In this document: in pieces, positions 36,981 through 48,629 of the stretch
Layout of the letters: each line of letters begins with the position of its first letter
Position numbering within the stretch: the first letter of the stretch is position 1
Assembly: GCA_037974665.1 (NCBI GenBank)
Contig: CM075764.1
Location: 85,058,825-85,122,824, forward strand
DNA length: 64,000 bases
Direction of reading: 5' to 3'
Source: Ehretia macrophylla
Taxonomy: Eukaryota; Streptophyta; Magnoliopsida; Boraginales; Ehretiaceae
Position numbers and translations under genes: made by a program
The notes under the pieces: model-generated
Database searches by the model: none
The model's input: only the letters and a program-made list of their open reading frames with translations
What the model was told of the DNA's origin: nothing

Positions 36981-39395
36981 CTAAAACACAATATCCTCAT
37001 ACAACACAACACCCATATGAGCAGTGTGCTCATGAAAGGCCTTGGGTGGTAATGCCTTTGTAAGTGGATCCGCTATCATGGAATTTGTTCCAATGTGCTC
37101 TATGGATATTTGTACACTCTGTACTCTTTCCTTCACAACTAGGAGCTTGATGTCAATATGTTTTGACCTAGATGAGCTCCTATTGTTGTTGGAATATAGC
37201 ACTGCTGACTTATTGTCACAATATAGTTTGAATGGTCTTTCAATACCCTCCAAAATGCGCAGCTTAGTGACAAAATTCCGCAGCCATATTCCATGGTTTG
37301 ATGCCTCATAACACGTTACAAACTCTGCTGCCATGGTGGAAGAAGCTATGAGTGTCTGCTTGGCACTCCTCCAAGATATAGCTCTACCAGCCAACAGGTA
37401 AATGTAACCTGATGTGGATCTCCTACTGTCTTGGCATCCAGCATAATCAGAGTCGGAATACCCTATGATCTCCAACTTATCCGATCTCCTATATGTGAGC
37501 ATGTAATCCTTTGTTCTCTGCAAATACCTCATAACCCGTTTGGCTGCTTTCCAATGATCCATCCCAGGGTTACTTAAATATCTGCCTAACATACCAACAA
37601 TGTACGTAATATCCGAACGCGTACACACCTGAGCATACATTAGACTCCTTACAGCTGATGCATAGGGAATCTTCTGCATTTCCTTAACTTCAAGATTATT
37701 TTTCGGGCATTGGCTGAGACTGAACTTGTCTCCCTTAGCGACAGGGGTGTCACCTGGTTTGCTGTCCTGCATGCCAAATCTTTTGAGCACTTTATCAATA
37801 TAGCCCCTTTGTGATAATCCAAGAATACCTCGTGAGCGATCTCGATGTATTTGGATCCCTAATACAAAAGAGGCGTCACCATGATCTTTCATCTCAAAAT
37901 TCTTTGATAAAAATCTCTTGGTGTCATGCAACATGTCTATGTCATTTGTGGCAAGCAGTCTGTCATCGACATCCAAAACCAAGAATATGTGTTTACTCCC
38001 ACTGAACTTGTGATCCACACAATCATCAACCGCGTTTATCTCAAAACCAAACGAGATAATCACTTGATGAAATTTGTAGTACCACTGACGTGAAGCTTGC
38101 TTGAGCCCAAAAATAGATTTTGTCAATTTGCAAACCATATTCTTTAGATCTCCCAACACAAAATTTTCTGGTTGCACCATATAGATCGTTTCCTCAATGT
38201 CACCATTGAGGAACACTGTTCTGACATCCATTTGATGAAGCTCAAGGTCAAAATGTGCAACAAGTGCCATGATTGTCCTGAAAGAGTCCTTCGTTGAAAC
38301 TGGAGAGAAAGTCTCTTTAAAGTCAATCCCTTCATTTTGTGTAAAGCCCTTAGCTACAAGACGAGCCTTATACCTCTCCACATTACCCCTCGAATCCCTC
38401 TTGGTTTTAAATATCCATTTACAACCAATGGGCTTTGTACCTTATGGTAATGGGACAAGTTCCCAAACCTTATTGTCTTGCATGGACTTGTACTCTTCAT
38501 TCATAGCTTCAATCCACTTTTGAGAGTTGGAACCTTGCATGGCTTGATGGAAGTTGATAGGATCATCTTCCACCATGCCATTGTCTTCCTCATGTTCTTG
38601 GAGAAATACGATAAAATCGTCCGGAATTGCATTTCTCCTTGCTCTAATGGATCGCCTTAATGGCACTGGTTCTTGAGGTTGTTGAGTTTGTTCCTCAGGA
38701 ACAATTATCTCATCATGAATTAGGGGTTGTTCAATATTGTCTGGTTGAAGGTTTGGATTTGCTTCTTCTTCAATGACAGGTATAGAAGCCTGCACATTGT
38801 CAAAAGCGATAGTAGGAATTGAAATTGATTCCTCTTCATCCTCAAAGACAATGTCTTTGACCTTATTTCTCCCCTCAAACTCAACATCCTCAAAAAATGT
38901 TGCAGTTCTCGTCTCAAAAATTGTCCTAAGTTTGGGATCATAAAACTTATAGCCCCTAGATCGTTCAGCATAGCCAATAAAGTAGCTGCTTACAGTTTTG
39001 GAGTCCAATTTCTTTTCATATGGCCTATATGGCCTTGCTTCAGCTGGACATCCCCAAACATGAAAGTGTTTTAGACTAGGTTTTCTGCCTGTCCAAAGCT
39101 CATAAGGTATTTTTGCAGCTGCTTTAGTTGGCACTCGGTTCAGAATATAAGTTGCTATTTTTAATGCTTCACCCCAGAGTGACTCTGGTAAGGTCGAATG
39201 ACTAATCATACTCCTTACCATATCCTTAAGAGTCCGATTTCGCTTTTCAGCTACAACATTCATGCTAGGTGATCCTGGCATGGTGTACTGTGGGACGATT
39301 CCACATTCCTATAGGAATTTAGCAAATGGTCCTGGACATTGTTCACCTGAACCGTTATATCTACCGTAATATTCACCACCACGGTCAGACCTGAC
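36981..39395 (-). pseudogene. Copia-2 pol pseudogene (integrase core, RT, RNase H)
   Basis: On the minus strand the frame runs from VRSDRGGEYY-type integrase sequence (about 39380) through [18 protein letters not shown], the RT block LELHQMDVRTVFLNGDIEE (about 38200-38245) and GLKQASRQWY, to the RNase H end (YCDNKSAV, SKHIDIK, ADPLTKALPP) and a stop at about 36981. Two nonsense changes break it: TAG at about 39309-39311 (integrase) and TAA where a Glu codon is expected, near 38441. The RT motif YVDD is DVDD (37962-37973), a single-base change from Copia-1; both catalytic Asp remain. The longest intact piece is 466 codons (36981-38381), which could be misread as a gene. Confidence 0.9.
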
Positions 39396-39407
39396 GCTCT
39401 GATACCA
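39396..39407 (-). other. Copia-2 primer-binding site (tRNA-iMet type)
   Basis: TGGTATCAGAGC on the minus strand, 2 bp from the 5' LTR end. The next bases (GTCAGGTCTGACCG) are already integrase codons, marking the deletion junction. Confidence 0.92.
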
Positions 39408-39409
39408 CT

Positions 39410-39886
39410 TGTTAGGATTTGTCAAAAATAATTTAACATGTTTTCAAGAACTTCTTTAACAAACCCTAAAATTATATGTTACTACCCACTTCAATTCAAA
39501 AGAATAATGAGATATAGAAAGCGGAAGCGTACTTGAATCCATTGTTGGAGATAGATAAACGGGTTGTGATCTTCCAAATTGGTACGAACTTTTTGCCAAA
39601 GGTGTAGCCTATTTTCTCTGTTGATGGGGATGTAGAGAAAAATAACGTACGTACAATTTGGGGACCATAACCCTAATATAACTTATAAGTTTTAGATATT
39701 TCTAGTTTGACCCCTCATCAAATTAGAAATATCACTAAGGTATCTACACATTAATTTCATGACAATTATACCCACAAGCCTAAACTTAATTCTTAATTAG
39801 ATCACTTTAATTAGGCTTAATTAATAGATAGCACAATACATTTAAATATTTACATGTGTGGCCCCACATGTTGAAATTTTCCAACA
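39410..39886 (-). repeat. Copia-2 5' LTR (477 bp)
   Basis: Direct repeat of 36095-36571 with the same termini. Confidence 0.95.
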
Positions 39887-40473
39887 AATCCCCCACGGAA
39901 ACTTACGTCGAGTGCAAGCTACAAATTTATGAGAAGGAATGGGGTGATTATACCATCAAAGAAGGAACAATTATGAATGGATTTGCGGAAAACACTGGAA
40001 CGAATTGTTAGAAAAAGAAGGCACCTTTAGTATGATGCAAAATCACAGGATAGTCCAAGAGGCTAACGCAATATCAAGCAATCGAGTATAACAATCTTGT
40101 AACTTGAACGAGGGAAAATATAGCACAAAGATAAAGAAACCCCATTTACCGCAAACACAATCTTTTAAGTCAAATCATTCTGAAAATATCCTAGAATTGA
40201 AATCCACCATGAAAATGCACAAGGAGATCACTCACACTGTCAAGTTAGGTTCCCTTCGAGATTTTCTATGGAGAGAGAGTGTATGGAAGGACACGTTCTG
40301 GAGTTATTCTCGCTAAAACCTTACTTACGTAAGAATAAATAGTCTTATTAAGGGTAAGATACTAATTATTAGGCCTTAACTCTAGGATAGTTATGTTTTA
40401 AATTTTAATTGCCAATTTAATGGCTAATAGGGAAAAAAATGGGCCCTACTCTCCTGATAACTAGGACATTACA

Positions 40474-40494
40474 TCCTTCCCCCCTATAAAAAGG
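40474..40494 (-). other. Gypsy-A polypurine tract
   Basis: On the minus strand TATAGGGGGGAAGGA directly precedes the LTR start TGTAATG. Upstream AAGTTTCAAGGACGAAACTC is the pol-end motif seen before the 3' LTR of many plant gypsy elements. Confidence 0.8.
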
Positions 40495-43200
40495 AGTTTC
40501 GTCCTTGAAACTTAACTAACCCAGGTTCGCAAAACACATGTCTCCTCAACTCAATATAAAATTCGAAATTAGTAACTGAAATACCTAATTTGAACAATAC
40601 AAACTTCAAGTTTTGTTTATGTCCACATCTTATTCTTCCATATTCTTTTATAGCTTACATGATGACTAGTAGCCCATAAACACACACGATATGGGAACAA
40701 GTCCTCAACAGACACTCATGATATGGGATCCAAGTCACGTCATGATACAACAATAGTACGCCAACAATTCACGATAAGGCAATAATTCACCAACACATCA
40801 TTTTATTTCACTTTCACATTCACAAGTTTAATAATAGCAAGAATTTCGTGAAAGTAAACTTACAATCAAATTAGATGGATGAGAGTTGTAACAAAAGAAT
40901 CAATGATTCACAATATAAACACTTCATATTACATTCTAAGGAGGGGTAATAGAGTTGTCTTAAAATGTGTAGTATTTCATGCCATATCACGTATACGGTT
41001 CTAATACATGTTGATTCAATAAAAGAACACGAGTGTGTAGGAGACATCCACCCAACTTTTAGAAAGAGGATGTAAAGCGACTCAAAGGGAATTTCAAACA
41101 GATTAACTCAATACTAGTTTATCGCAAGGAGGATTTCTAAATAAAAACTAAAGAGTCGAATACGAAAAAATTTCAGGAAGGACGTGGATTGTTGCTCGAT
41201 TAGAAAAGAGTAAAAATGGCAAAGTCGCAAGTTCACTTCACAACATGCTTGATAAAAACTGAAAGATGAAATAGTAATGGCACACAGACTAGACACGACT
41301 TACATGTCAAATGAGGTAGAACAAGGATGAATGAGAAATGACATAATGTTCATTTGAATCAATCAGTGGCCAAGGTTTATATTGAGATGTCATATAATAA
41401 GTTTTATTCAATTTGAATGGATGGTCAAAGAGTTTTGAACATGAAGGCTTGCATGTAGTATGATAGGACAATTACTACACGGAAGGGTGTAATTTTAAGC
41501 ACATCACACTATGAACGCGACTTACAAAATAAAAGATCAGTATAGACACAAGTATTCTAGAGATTCACGTCACACTTGAGAAGAAATCGAACGTAAGATC
41601 AAAGAGAATTTAGGGATAAGACTAACGAGATGACATGAAATCAATTCGTCAGAAATTTAAAACGGTAAGTAGAACAAGATGAATATTTAGGATTAGTTAA
41701 CAAGAATTACATCGAAGAGATAACTTCGGAAAATAACTGTCAATCTCAAGAGAAAAATATTGAATCGATGAAAATAGTTTGAACCTGTAAAACAAATAAG
41801 ATACTGGCTAGAAAATTTGTATCAAGGCTTGGAAATACCTTAAGGAGGTATAGGCTCTGATTCATGAAATAGGCTATATAGTGTTGACACCATTGTAAAA
41901 GGACAGACACTCAATTTTGATAATAGAAGTAGGGTTTTACAAAATTCTCACTTCGCAAAGGATTAGGTCAGAGGTTGATCTATCAAACAATATTTTCTCA
42001 TGCCAACAACGAAAATAAAATAAGCCATTGTAATTCTTACAAATTATGGTGAGTGATCAAGAATGTAGTACGAGGAAGAAATGATGCCACATTTAACGCT
42101 AAAATACTAGTAAATAAATAAAGGTGAAAACAATAGAGCTTATTACGAAGCATTTAATTTAACTTAACTCGCTGGCAAAGATATGCATAACCATAAAGCT
42201 AAGAAAATTATAAAACAAATAATGACTTGAGCATGATGTAGGCTAATAGGTTTCAAGATTGACAATGACTAGGACAAAGAAAACTTTCGTCGACTGAACG
42301 TAAGGAAAAGAGGAAATGATATACATAGTTCATCTAATGGGAATTAAAATCTGACTAAATGTGAATTAACCAAAGCCAAATCAAGAGTAACCAATGTGCG
42401 CAGTGCCCAATCGGATTTCAATAATAAGTATGGAAACTTTGCCAAGTCATTTATAATAATCAAAGTAGAATGGGCTACTGATAGACTTAGTTCTTACGTA
42501 TGTTGCCATATGTCATGCTTTTTCAAATGAGGAGTCAGATTATCTTAGGTAACATAAGATCATGATTATAAGAATTAACATTGGATGATATATGAGTCAC
42601 TTGAAATAAGGTAATAAAGAAATTAATTGAAGAAGCACCAACGAGACCTTTGAATCAGTCATGGAGAACAAAAATGGTGTACTACATGAGTGGATTCAAT
42701 TGGCGAGACTCAAGTTGCGACGAGAATAATAGAGATCATGCGAATAAACTAAAACAAATTTGTGAACCAAACAAAAGTTCTGTAAGTTGTGGAAACAATG
42801 ATGGTTGCATAACTCAATTACTCGATTGCAAGGCATAATTTGGCCAAATATATTACTTTATAAACACAACTTATAGAGTTCTCGTTCCTCATGGAAAAAG
42901 AAAAAAAAGTGAGTTTACAAAATAAATCACGTTACACTTGAAAAGGAACACGGGTGGAGTAAAAGGATCCTCGGTAATGAATTTAACTTGATTTAACAAA
43001 CATAAATGGCCAAAAATCTGAAACAGTAAGGTCAAGTATCATAAAAGGGATTATGAGGAAGTTAATTGAACAAATATAAAATCAATAAATGAATAAATAA
43101 ACGAATCACACAAATAAAACTAGTAACCCGACCTCAAAAGGTTTGAGCCAGTAGTAAACTGATTCGAGCTAGTAATAGGAAAGGGTATTCAAGGTCCGAG
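40495..43200 (-). other. Gypsy-A internal region, non-coding
   Basis: AT-rich, with stops in all frames and no detectable gag, RT or integrase motif. ACAAGTCCTCAACAGACACT ... ATGGGATCC at about 40697-40731 resembles the doubled LTR unit at 35157-35221, so some LTR-derived sequence may be embedded here. Confidence 0.45.
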
Positions 43201-43481
43201 TGTCACGCCCCGACTCTGACCTATCGCTAGGCTAAGGCCGAAACATGGCGTGTCAATACTTAATCCCTGCAAGATCAGAATGTAACAGCCTAAACAGTCA
43301 TAGTATACTACAAGAAGTTCCAAAGAACTTCCAAAAATTCTCCCAAATCGTCGGCCTTAAAAGATTACAACACCCTGTTACATATTACAAAACCTGAATT
43401 CATCAGCTAATATTCCAAACCTAGGTCTAGTATGTAAAATAATCAACTTTGCTAGGTATCTACTGGACCAAAAGAATATAC
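43201..43481 (-). repeat. Gypsy-type LTR end fragment
   Basis: TGTCACGCCCCGACTCTGAC on the + strand (minus-strand end ...GGGGCGTGACA) has the form of the LTR ends at 34520, 54600 and 62372. It is cut after 281 bp by the LTR at 43482. No primer-binding site adjoins it. Confidence 0.5.
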
Positions 43482-44955
43482 TGTTGGATTATATGCCATA
43501 AATGCCAATTTTAGGACATAATAATTATATTATTTATTTAATGTGGGCAGTTTATTTAAATATAATTAATGTGATTAATTATTTAAATAAGAGTCATTAG
43601 AATGATATTTATAGATTCTATCTTTAAAAGTAAGGATATGAGTGACAGAATCTATATTCATAAATATATTCTAAATAGTCCCCGATCGTAGGATAGATTA
43701 ATTGGGCATTGATTTATCCGAAAAGATCGGAATATAGTCTACCATCCAAATAATATGAGATATTGATTTGGGCGATTAGTCTCATATCGTAAGGGTAGAT
43801 GTATAAGTGCTTGCTGAGAACAAGTGACTGGACATGACTGCTTATACAATGAATTACATGGAATGGTCAATAATTCGTTGTATAGTGTAATGGTGCAATT
43901 AGTCCTTAGACCTGAGACACCATGTTTATCTTGTGTTAGGGGTAACGTGATTTGCTGGTGCAATAAAGCTAGTCCTCATCAAGGATTGGATAATGTACTC
44001 AGTGGTTATGATCTATTCCGGTATGGAGATGGGTGCGTGTAGATACGGAATCTGTCAATTAGGGATCCTATGCGATTTATTAATCGAGTAACTAGAAATC
44101 CTTGGCCGAGGTAGAATAGTGGAAGTCGTTCCACGTATTATTCATAAGTTACTAATTAAATAGATTTGGACATATGATTGAGTAATAGAGTTTGACGACC
44201 CTATCCATGACTCTGGCTCAATCGGGATGATTCAGACAGAAGGAATTAGTTGCATGATAATTACTAAGGTTTCGTAGAATTTATACTTCATCATTAGTTG
44301 GGTAGTCGTGATATACTGCTAGGTATCACTCATGACTTGCGAGAAATAAATTAGAAGAGTTCTAATTAAATATTAATTGGATTAATATGATTTCGTTGTC
44401 AATTAATTATGAACCCGAGAGGTCACACACAAAAGAGATTCGGAATTAATCAGCGAGGAAAATAAATTAAATGTTAGAAGAGTCTAATATTTAATTGGAC
44501 TTAAGACTGATTAGATTGGAATATTAGTCCAATCATTTAATCAGTCCAAGTCTAGTAATTAGGACTGCCCCAAAAGCTAGCTCTACTAGGTCTAGTGTTT
44601 CTTATAAATAGGAAACTATGACAGATAGAAAAGCTAGCACAAATCCTGTCTTTCATAGCAAATATATTTTTCTCTAAAACTCATAGTAGGGGTTTTGCTG
44701 ATTGATAGATCGGATCTCGTGTGGATACTTTCAGAGGCTTCATAATTGGGGAGCTCTGGATTCGATCAATTTCTACAACAGATTCATCATCATGGAAAGG
44801 TAATCCTAAAATCTTATTATGCGTAATTAATAGTTGATTATTTATGCATGTTATAATCTACGTAATTAGCCATGAACGGATGCATGAGTATTATTATTTC
44901 CGCTGCGTTTATTCTGATTATAAAAATTTTAAAATACCATGCACGATTCCTAACA
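43482..44955 (+). repeat. 5' LTR of the copia-like non-coding element
   Basis: TG...CA termini with TGTTGG...CTAACA. A TATA box TATAAATA lies at 44603-44610, with the transcript start expected shortly downstream. ATGGAAAGGTAATCC lies about 150 bp before the end (about 44792), in the same relative place as the ATGGATTCAGGTAYGC of the other two copia LTRs. Confidence 0.75.
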
Positions 44956-44956
44956 G

Positions 44957-44969
44957 TGGTATCAGAGCC
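44957..44969 (+). other. Primer-binding site (tRNA-iMet type)
   Basis: TGGTATCAGAGCC, one base after the LTR end at 44955. Confidence 0.92.
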
Positions 44970-45483
44970 ACCGTTCATGAGTTTTACGTGATTATTCGAT
45001 TTTAGCACAAAATTGTATAGCACAATTAATAGTGTCAATTCTAGTTTGGAAAACTATTGAAAAAATTTAATAGATGGAAGATCTATTAATTTTGTGCCGA
45101 TGATTTAATTGGATTAAATAGTCGCCCTAAAGTTCTTCCTTTTACTTAGTTTCATAAAACTTGTTTTGTGAAATGGATTTGTATATTGTATAAAATAGTT
45201 TTATAAAACTATTTTCTATTTTTCAATGAACCAAAAACAGATTTTTATGATGTGTAAAAGTGTTTTACAAAATATTTAAATATGATTTGAGAATCTATTC
45301 AAAATTGGTTTTGAGACTGTTTTTCAATTTCTAAAATTGTTTTCAACCAAAAAAAAAAATTTGAAAAATAGATTTTCGAAATTGTTGCAAACCCTTTTCG
45401 TCTTCCCCAAGGTTACAGCCATGGTGGCTGCAACCTCTACCACCCACGGGGCAACTGGGTTGCCCCACGGGTAGTAGAAGGGA

Positions 45484-45583
45484 GGAGCAGCCGTGGCATG
45501 GCTGCTCCTCGTAGCAGCAGCCACGGCTGCTCCTCGTAGCGGCAGCCATGGCTACTTCGCTGTGAGCAGCCATGGCTGCTCAC
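45484..45583. repeat. GC-rich hairpin cluster
   Basis: GGAGCAGCC/GGCTGCTCC arms (45484-45508) and a perfect 22-bp palindrome (45562-45583, core TGAGCAGCCATGGCTGCTCA) lie in a block of repeated GCAGCCATGGCTGC-like units (about 45410-45600), within otherwise AT-rich DNA. The Ala/Ser/His-rich open frames on the minus strand are by-products. Confidence 0.8.
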
Positions 45584-47850
45584 AATGCTGCAACAACGTG
45601 CACTGCTGTAGAGTAGCCAACCGTGCGAGGAGATGACCTCGCGCTATTGCTACTACTAAGGCAGTAACACGTCGCTGCCACTGAGGCAGCAGCATGTCAC
45701 TGCCATGATGGTAGCGACAATGGCTGCTCAATTGGAAATGGGAGAAAGAGGTGGGGTGGCGGCACAGGGAAGAAGAAGAAGAAGAAGAAAAAAATGATTT
45801 TTTGGTTAGGGTTCAGCCTTGGTTCGGGTCCGGATCTAGATCTGAATCCCAATCGGATAGGGTCCGAACCCAGACCTGACCCAATGAGTATTGGGTTATT
45901 TTGGGGTTTTTCTTAAATAATTTTAATTGGGCTTATGGACTTTGGCTTTCAATTAAAATGTTAAGTTTTCCTTTCATTGGGCTAGTGGGCATATAAACAT
46001 TTGGGTTGTTTTAAATTCATACCTTAATAAAATAGTTGGACTTATTTTATTGTCAGATCAGGGCTATTTTAAAGTGTTTTAAATTAGCATTGGACCTCCT
46101 TTGTGGTCTGAATTGGGCCTAATTTAATTCGGACTTTAATATAAATAGTATGGACTATTTTAATGTCTGAATTGGGCTGTTGGTTTTGGATTTGGACTTA
46201 AGAGAAATAAGTTGGACTTATTTTATCCTTTAAAGTCCAAACTAATTAATTGTTTTTTTGACAAATTATTTAAAAGAGTCGAAATATGTTCTTGACACTT
46301 TAAATTAATAAATAGTTTATTTATTATTAAATATAATTTGATTATATTTATATTTTATAAATATGAGATATTTATGGAGTTAATTTAATAAAGAGTTTAT
46401 TAAATAGAATAAATTTAATAAAGGGTTATTAAATTGGAAAAAATCTAATGTAAAGAGTTTATATTAGAGAATTAATTGTGCTATACTTGTAGTTAATTAA
46501 TAAATTATTTATTAATTAATTACTATAAATATAATGAGATTATATTTATTTAAATCTGAGATATTTAAGGATCCAAACTAATAAAAGTGTTTATTAATAG
46601 GAAAAACCTAATATAATGAGATTATATTGGAAAATTAATTGCGCTATATTCGTGGATTACTTTTCATTATTATTTGCTATGTTTGTGGGTGATCATGGAC
46701 TAGTCTTAGATGTATGAATGGATGGATGAATGAATGGATGAATGTCATTATTTTATTTATTTACTCATTTTGGGTTTTATGTAATTTTTTAAAATGGGGC
46801 TTGCATGTCTCTTATCCCCGTTTTAAATATGGAAAACCCTATTCCCATTTATGTATCCCTACTAGATTAGGAATCTATGTATATAAATGTAATAGAAGAT
46901 CAAGATGATGACATCAAGAGTTGGCGGGCCCAGTTCGCGAAAGGAGTTTTGTGAAACCGTGGAGGAGCAACCTATGAATCTATCATGTGGGCCCTTTATT
47001 TGATTTAGGAATTCAACCCAGTGGCTCAGGTTGATAGTGCTCCTAGTCCATGATCATCCCATTTTTATTTTATGCATGTATTTATTTATTTATGCAATAA
47101 ATGTATGATGAATGCTTGTTTGTTTTTATTTTATTTATGTGATAAATTGAAAATTAGAAGCATGTGAAAAGTGAGACCTAAACTAAAGACCAGCAAACCT
47201 TCCCAAACTAAATATTAAGTTAATAATGGTGTAGTCTTGAGAAGATTATATCATTGCCTTCCGTTATCGTGGATTGGTTTATGTGTTGGGCAAGTAAGTA
47301 GCTGGCTATGGACACATAGGGGTTATTTATTTGTATCAACATATGAACTAAGCCTATATAAGCATGAGATGTGAAAATTTTGGATTCTTACAGGCAACCA
47401 AAAATCTATCATGTGAGGTGTCGGTATTGTATTGATTCAAATTTCTAGGATAATGGGTTTAACTTAAACAATCTTGGAGACCAAAAATCTATAATGTGAG
47501 GTCAAAAGGATTGGAGGCAAGAACAATTAGAATTTGTATGAGATACATTGAATACGAGGTTATTCACCTATTTGTTTTAACTTTACCAAAAATCTAAACT
47601 GTGAGGTAGGTTAAAGTGAATGGGCCCCCAATTCCACTAAGAACAACTCCATATTGTTTTTCTGTTTTCTACTAGAGAAGTGTGGGATTCGAAAATTTTA
47701 GTTGGGTTACTGTTTGATTTAAAGACCCAAATCAAATGGTTAATAATATATTTATCTAACATCCTTATAAATTACTGCATATATATAATATCATATGTGA
47801 ACCCAACCTTCTATTTTGACTTGACCAAACTTCAATGACTAGGTCAATGT

Positions 47851-48629
47851 TTTGAGAATTGTTCTCAGATCTGAGAAAGTCATACATGTTCTAGATGCCC
47901 AAAATAAGTTGTCAAAAAGAAGCAAGAGAGCACGGATAATGTATCCATCATTAATTACTTACAAGAGTTATGAAGTAAGCAAGAAAGGACAACTAGATAT
48001 GAGATATCTAGTGGTAGATATAAGATATCTAGAAAATTGTTCCAAATAAAGGATAACTAGAGGAATTGATTCGAGGGCATGTGTTCTCAAGGTGAGTATC
48101 TTGAGTCCATGAGTTTATTCATGGTTTATCATATGCAGACAAATCTAATCCTCAAAGTAAAATTCTTAATTCTCTCTTGTCATTCATAATGGATTTCTCC
48201 GTGTGAATACATTTGACATAGCCCTTGGAAATGAGAGTCATATATCAAGGGTAGATTTGGAAAGTTGAAACTTGATTGATAATTATTTCTACTACAAGAA
48301 AGGAGAACTAGTAATAGAGGAAAATCCAAAGGACTTCAAAGAGTTTGAATAGGAATGCATGTCCTCTATAAGTATATCTCGTCTTCTCGTTTACCCATCT
48401 AGGTGTTCGTTAATTTTTGAAATAATTGTTATTCATGTGTTTCATTTATTTGGGAAATAAATGAATTGACACGAGTAAATTAATGAACAAGTTTTATATG
48501 GATGATGTAAAACGTAATAAATGAATAATATGAGAGATCAAGAGATACGGATAACTATAAAATTATTGTGGCACTTATGATTAGGTCATAGAGGAGAAAC
48601 AAGAATCACTCAATTGGTGAAAGAAGGAC
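47851..48629. other. Unclassified DNA between nested elements
   Basis: No coding or LTR signal that I can support. The boundary between the copia-like element and the surrounding Gypsy-A interior is somewhere here. Confidence 0.3.

Larger units (their letters stand above)
36095..39886 (-). mobile_element. Copia-2: copia element with internal deletion
   Basis: Two 477-bp LTRs differ at 11 positions by eye count (about 2.3%). The primer-binding site sits 2 bp inside the 5' LTR and a purine tract sits beside the 3' LTR. Flanks are AATCT (36090-36094) and AATCC (39887-39891), a 5-bp target duplication with one mismatch. The internal region is only 2.84 kb: sequence jumps from the primer-binding site straight into the integrase core, so gag, protease and the integrase N-terminus are deleted. 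It inserted into the 3' LTR of Gypsy-A. Confidence 0.92.
34520..40473 (-). repeat. Gypsy-A 3' LTR (about 2.15 kb) interrupted by Copia-2
   Basis: The left end TGTCACGTCCCAAATTCAAG matches the right-LTR end at 54600 (TGTCACTCCCCAAACTCAAG). Direct similarity continues through 36054, where the right copy is cut. The rest runs after Copia-2 from 39892 to TTACA at 40473 (minus-strand start TGTAATGTCC). A stem-loop TGAGCAAATCCAAAGCTCA lies at 34894-34912. A 32-bp unit GTACAARG(T/C)CTCTACAGGC is doubled at about 35157-35221. Confidence 0.8.
43482..47850 (+). mobile_element. Copia-like non-coding element: 5' LTR, PBS and internal region
   Basis: A 1474-bp LTR (TGTTGGATTATATGCC ... GATTCCTAACA) is followed one base later by a perfect primer-binding site. 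The internal region has no gag or pol. It holds a GC-rich hairpin block and four spaced copies of an ATCTATCATGTGAGGT-type motif. No 3' LTR was found by eye, so the right boundary is approximate and the element is truncated or its second LTR is gone. The layout fits a large non-autonomous derivative. Confidence 0.55.

Noticed and set aside
36981-38381. 466-codon open frame on the minus strand as a host gene
   Set aside because: It is the RT-RNase H part of Copia-2, flanked by matching LTRs, PBS and polypurine tract.
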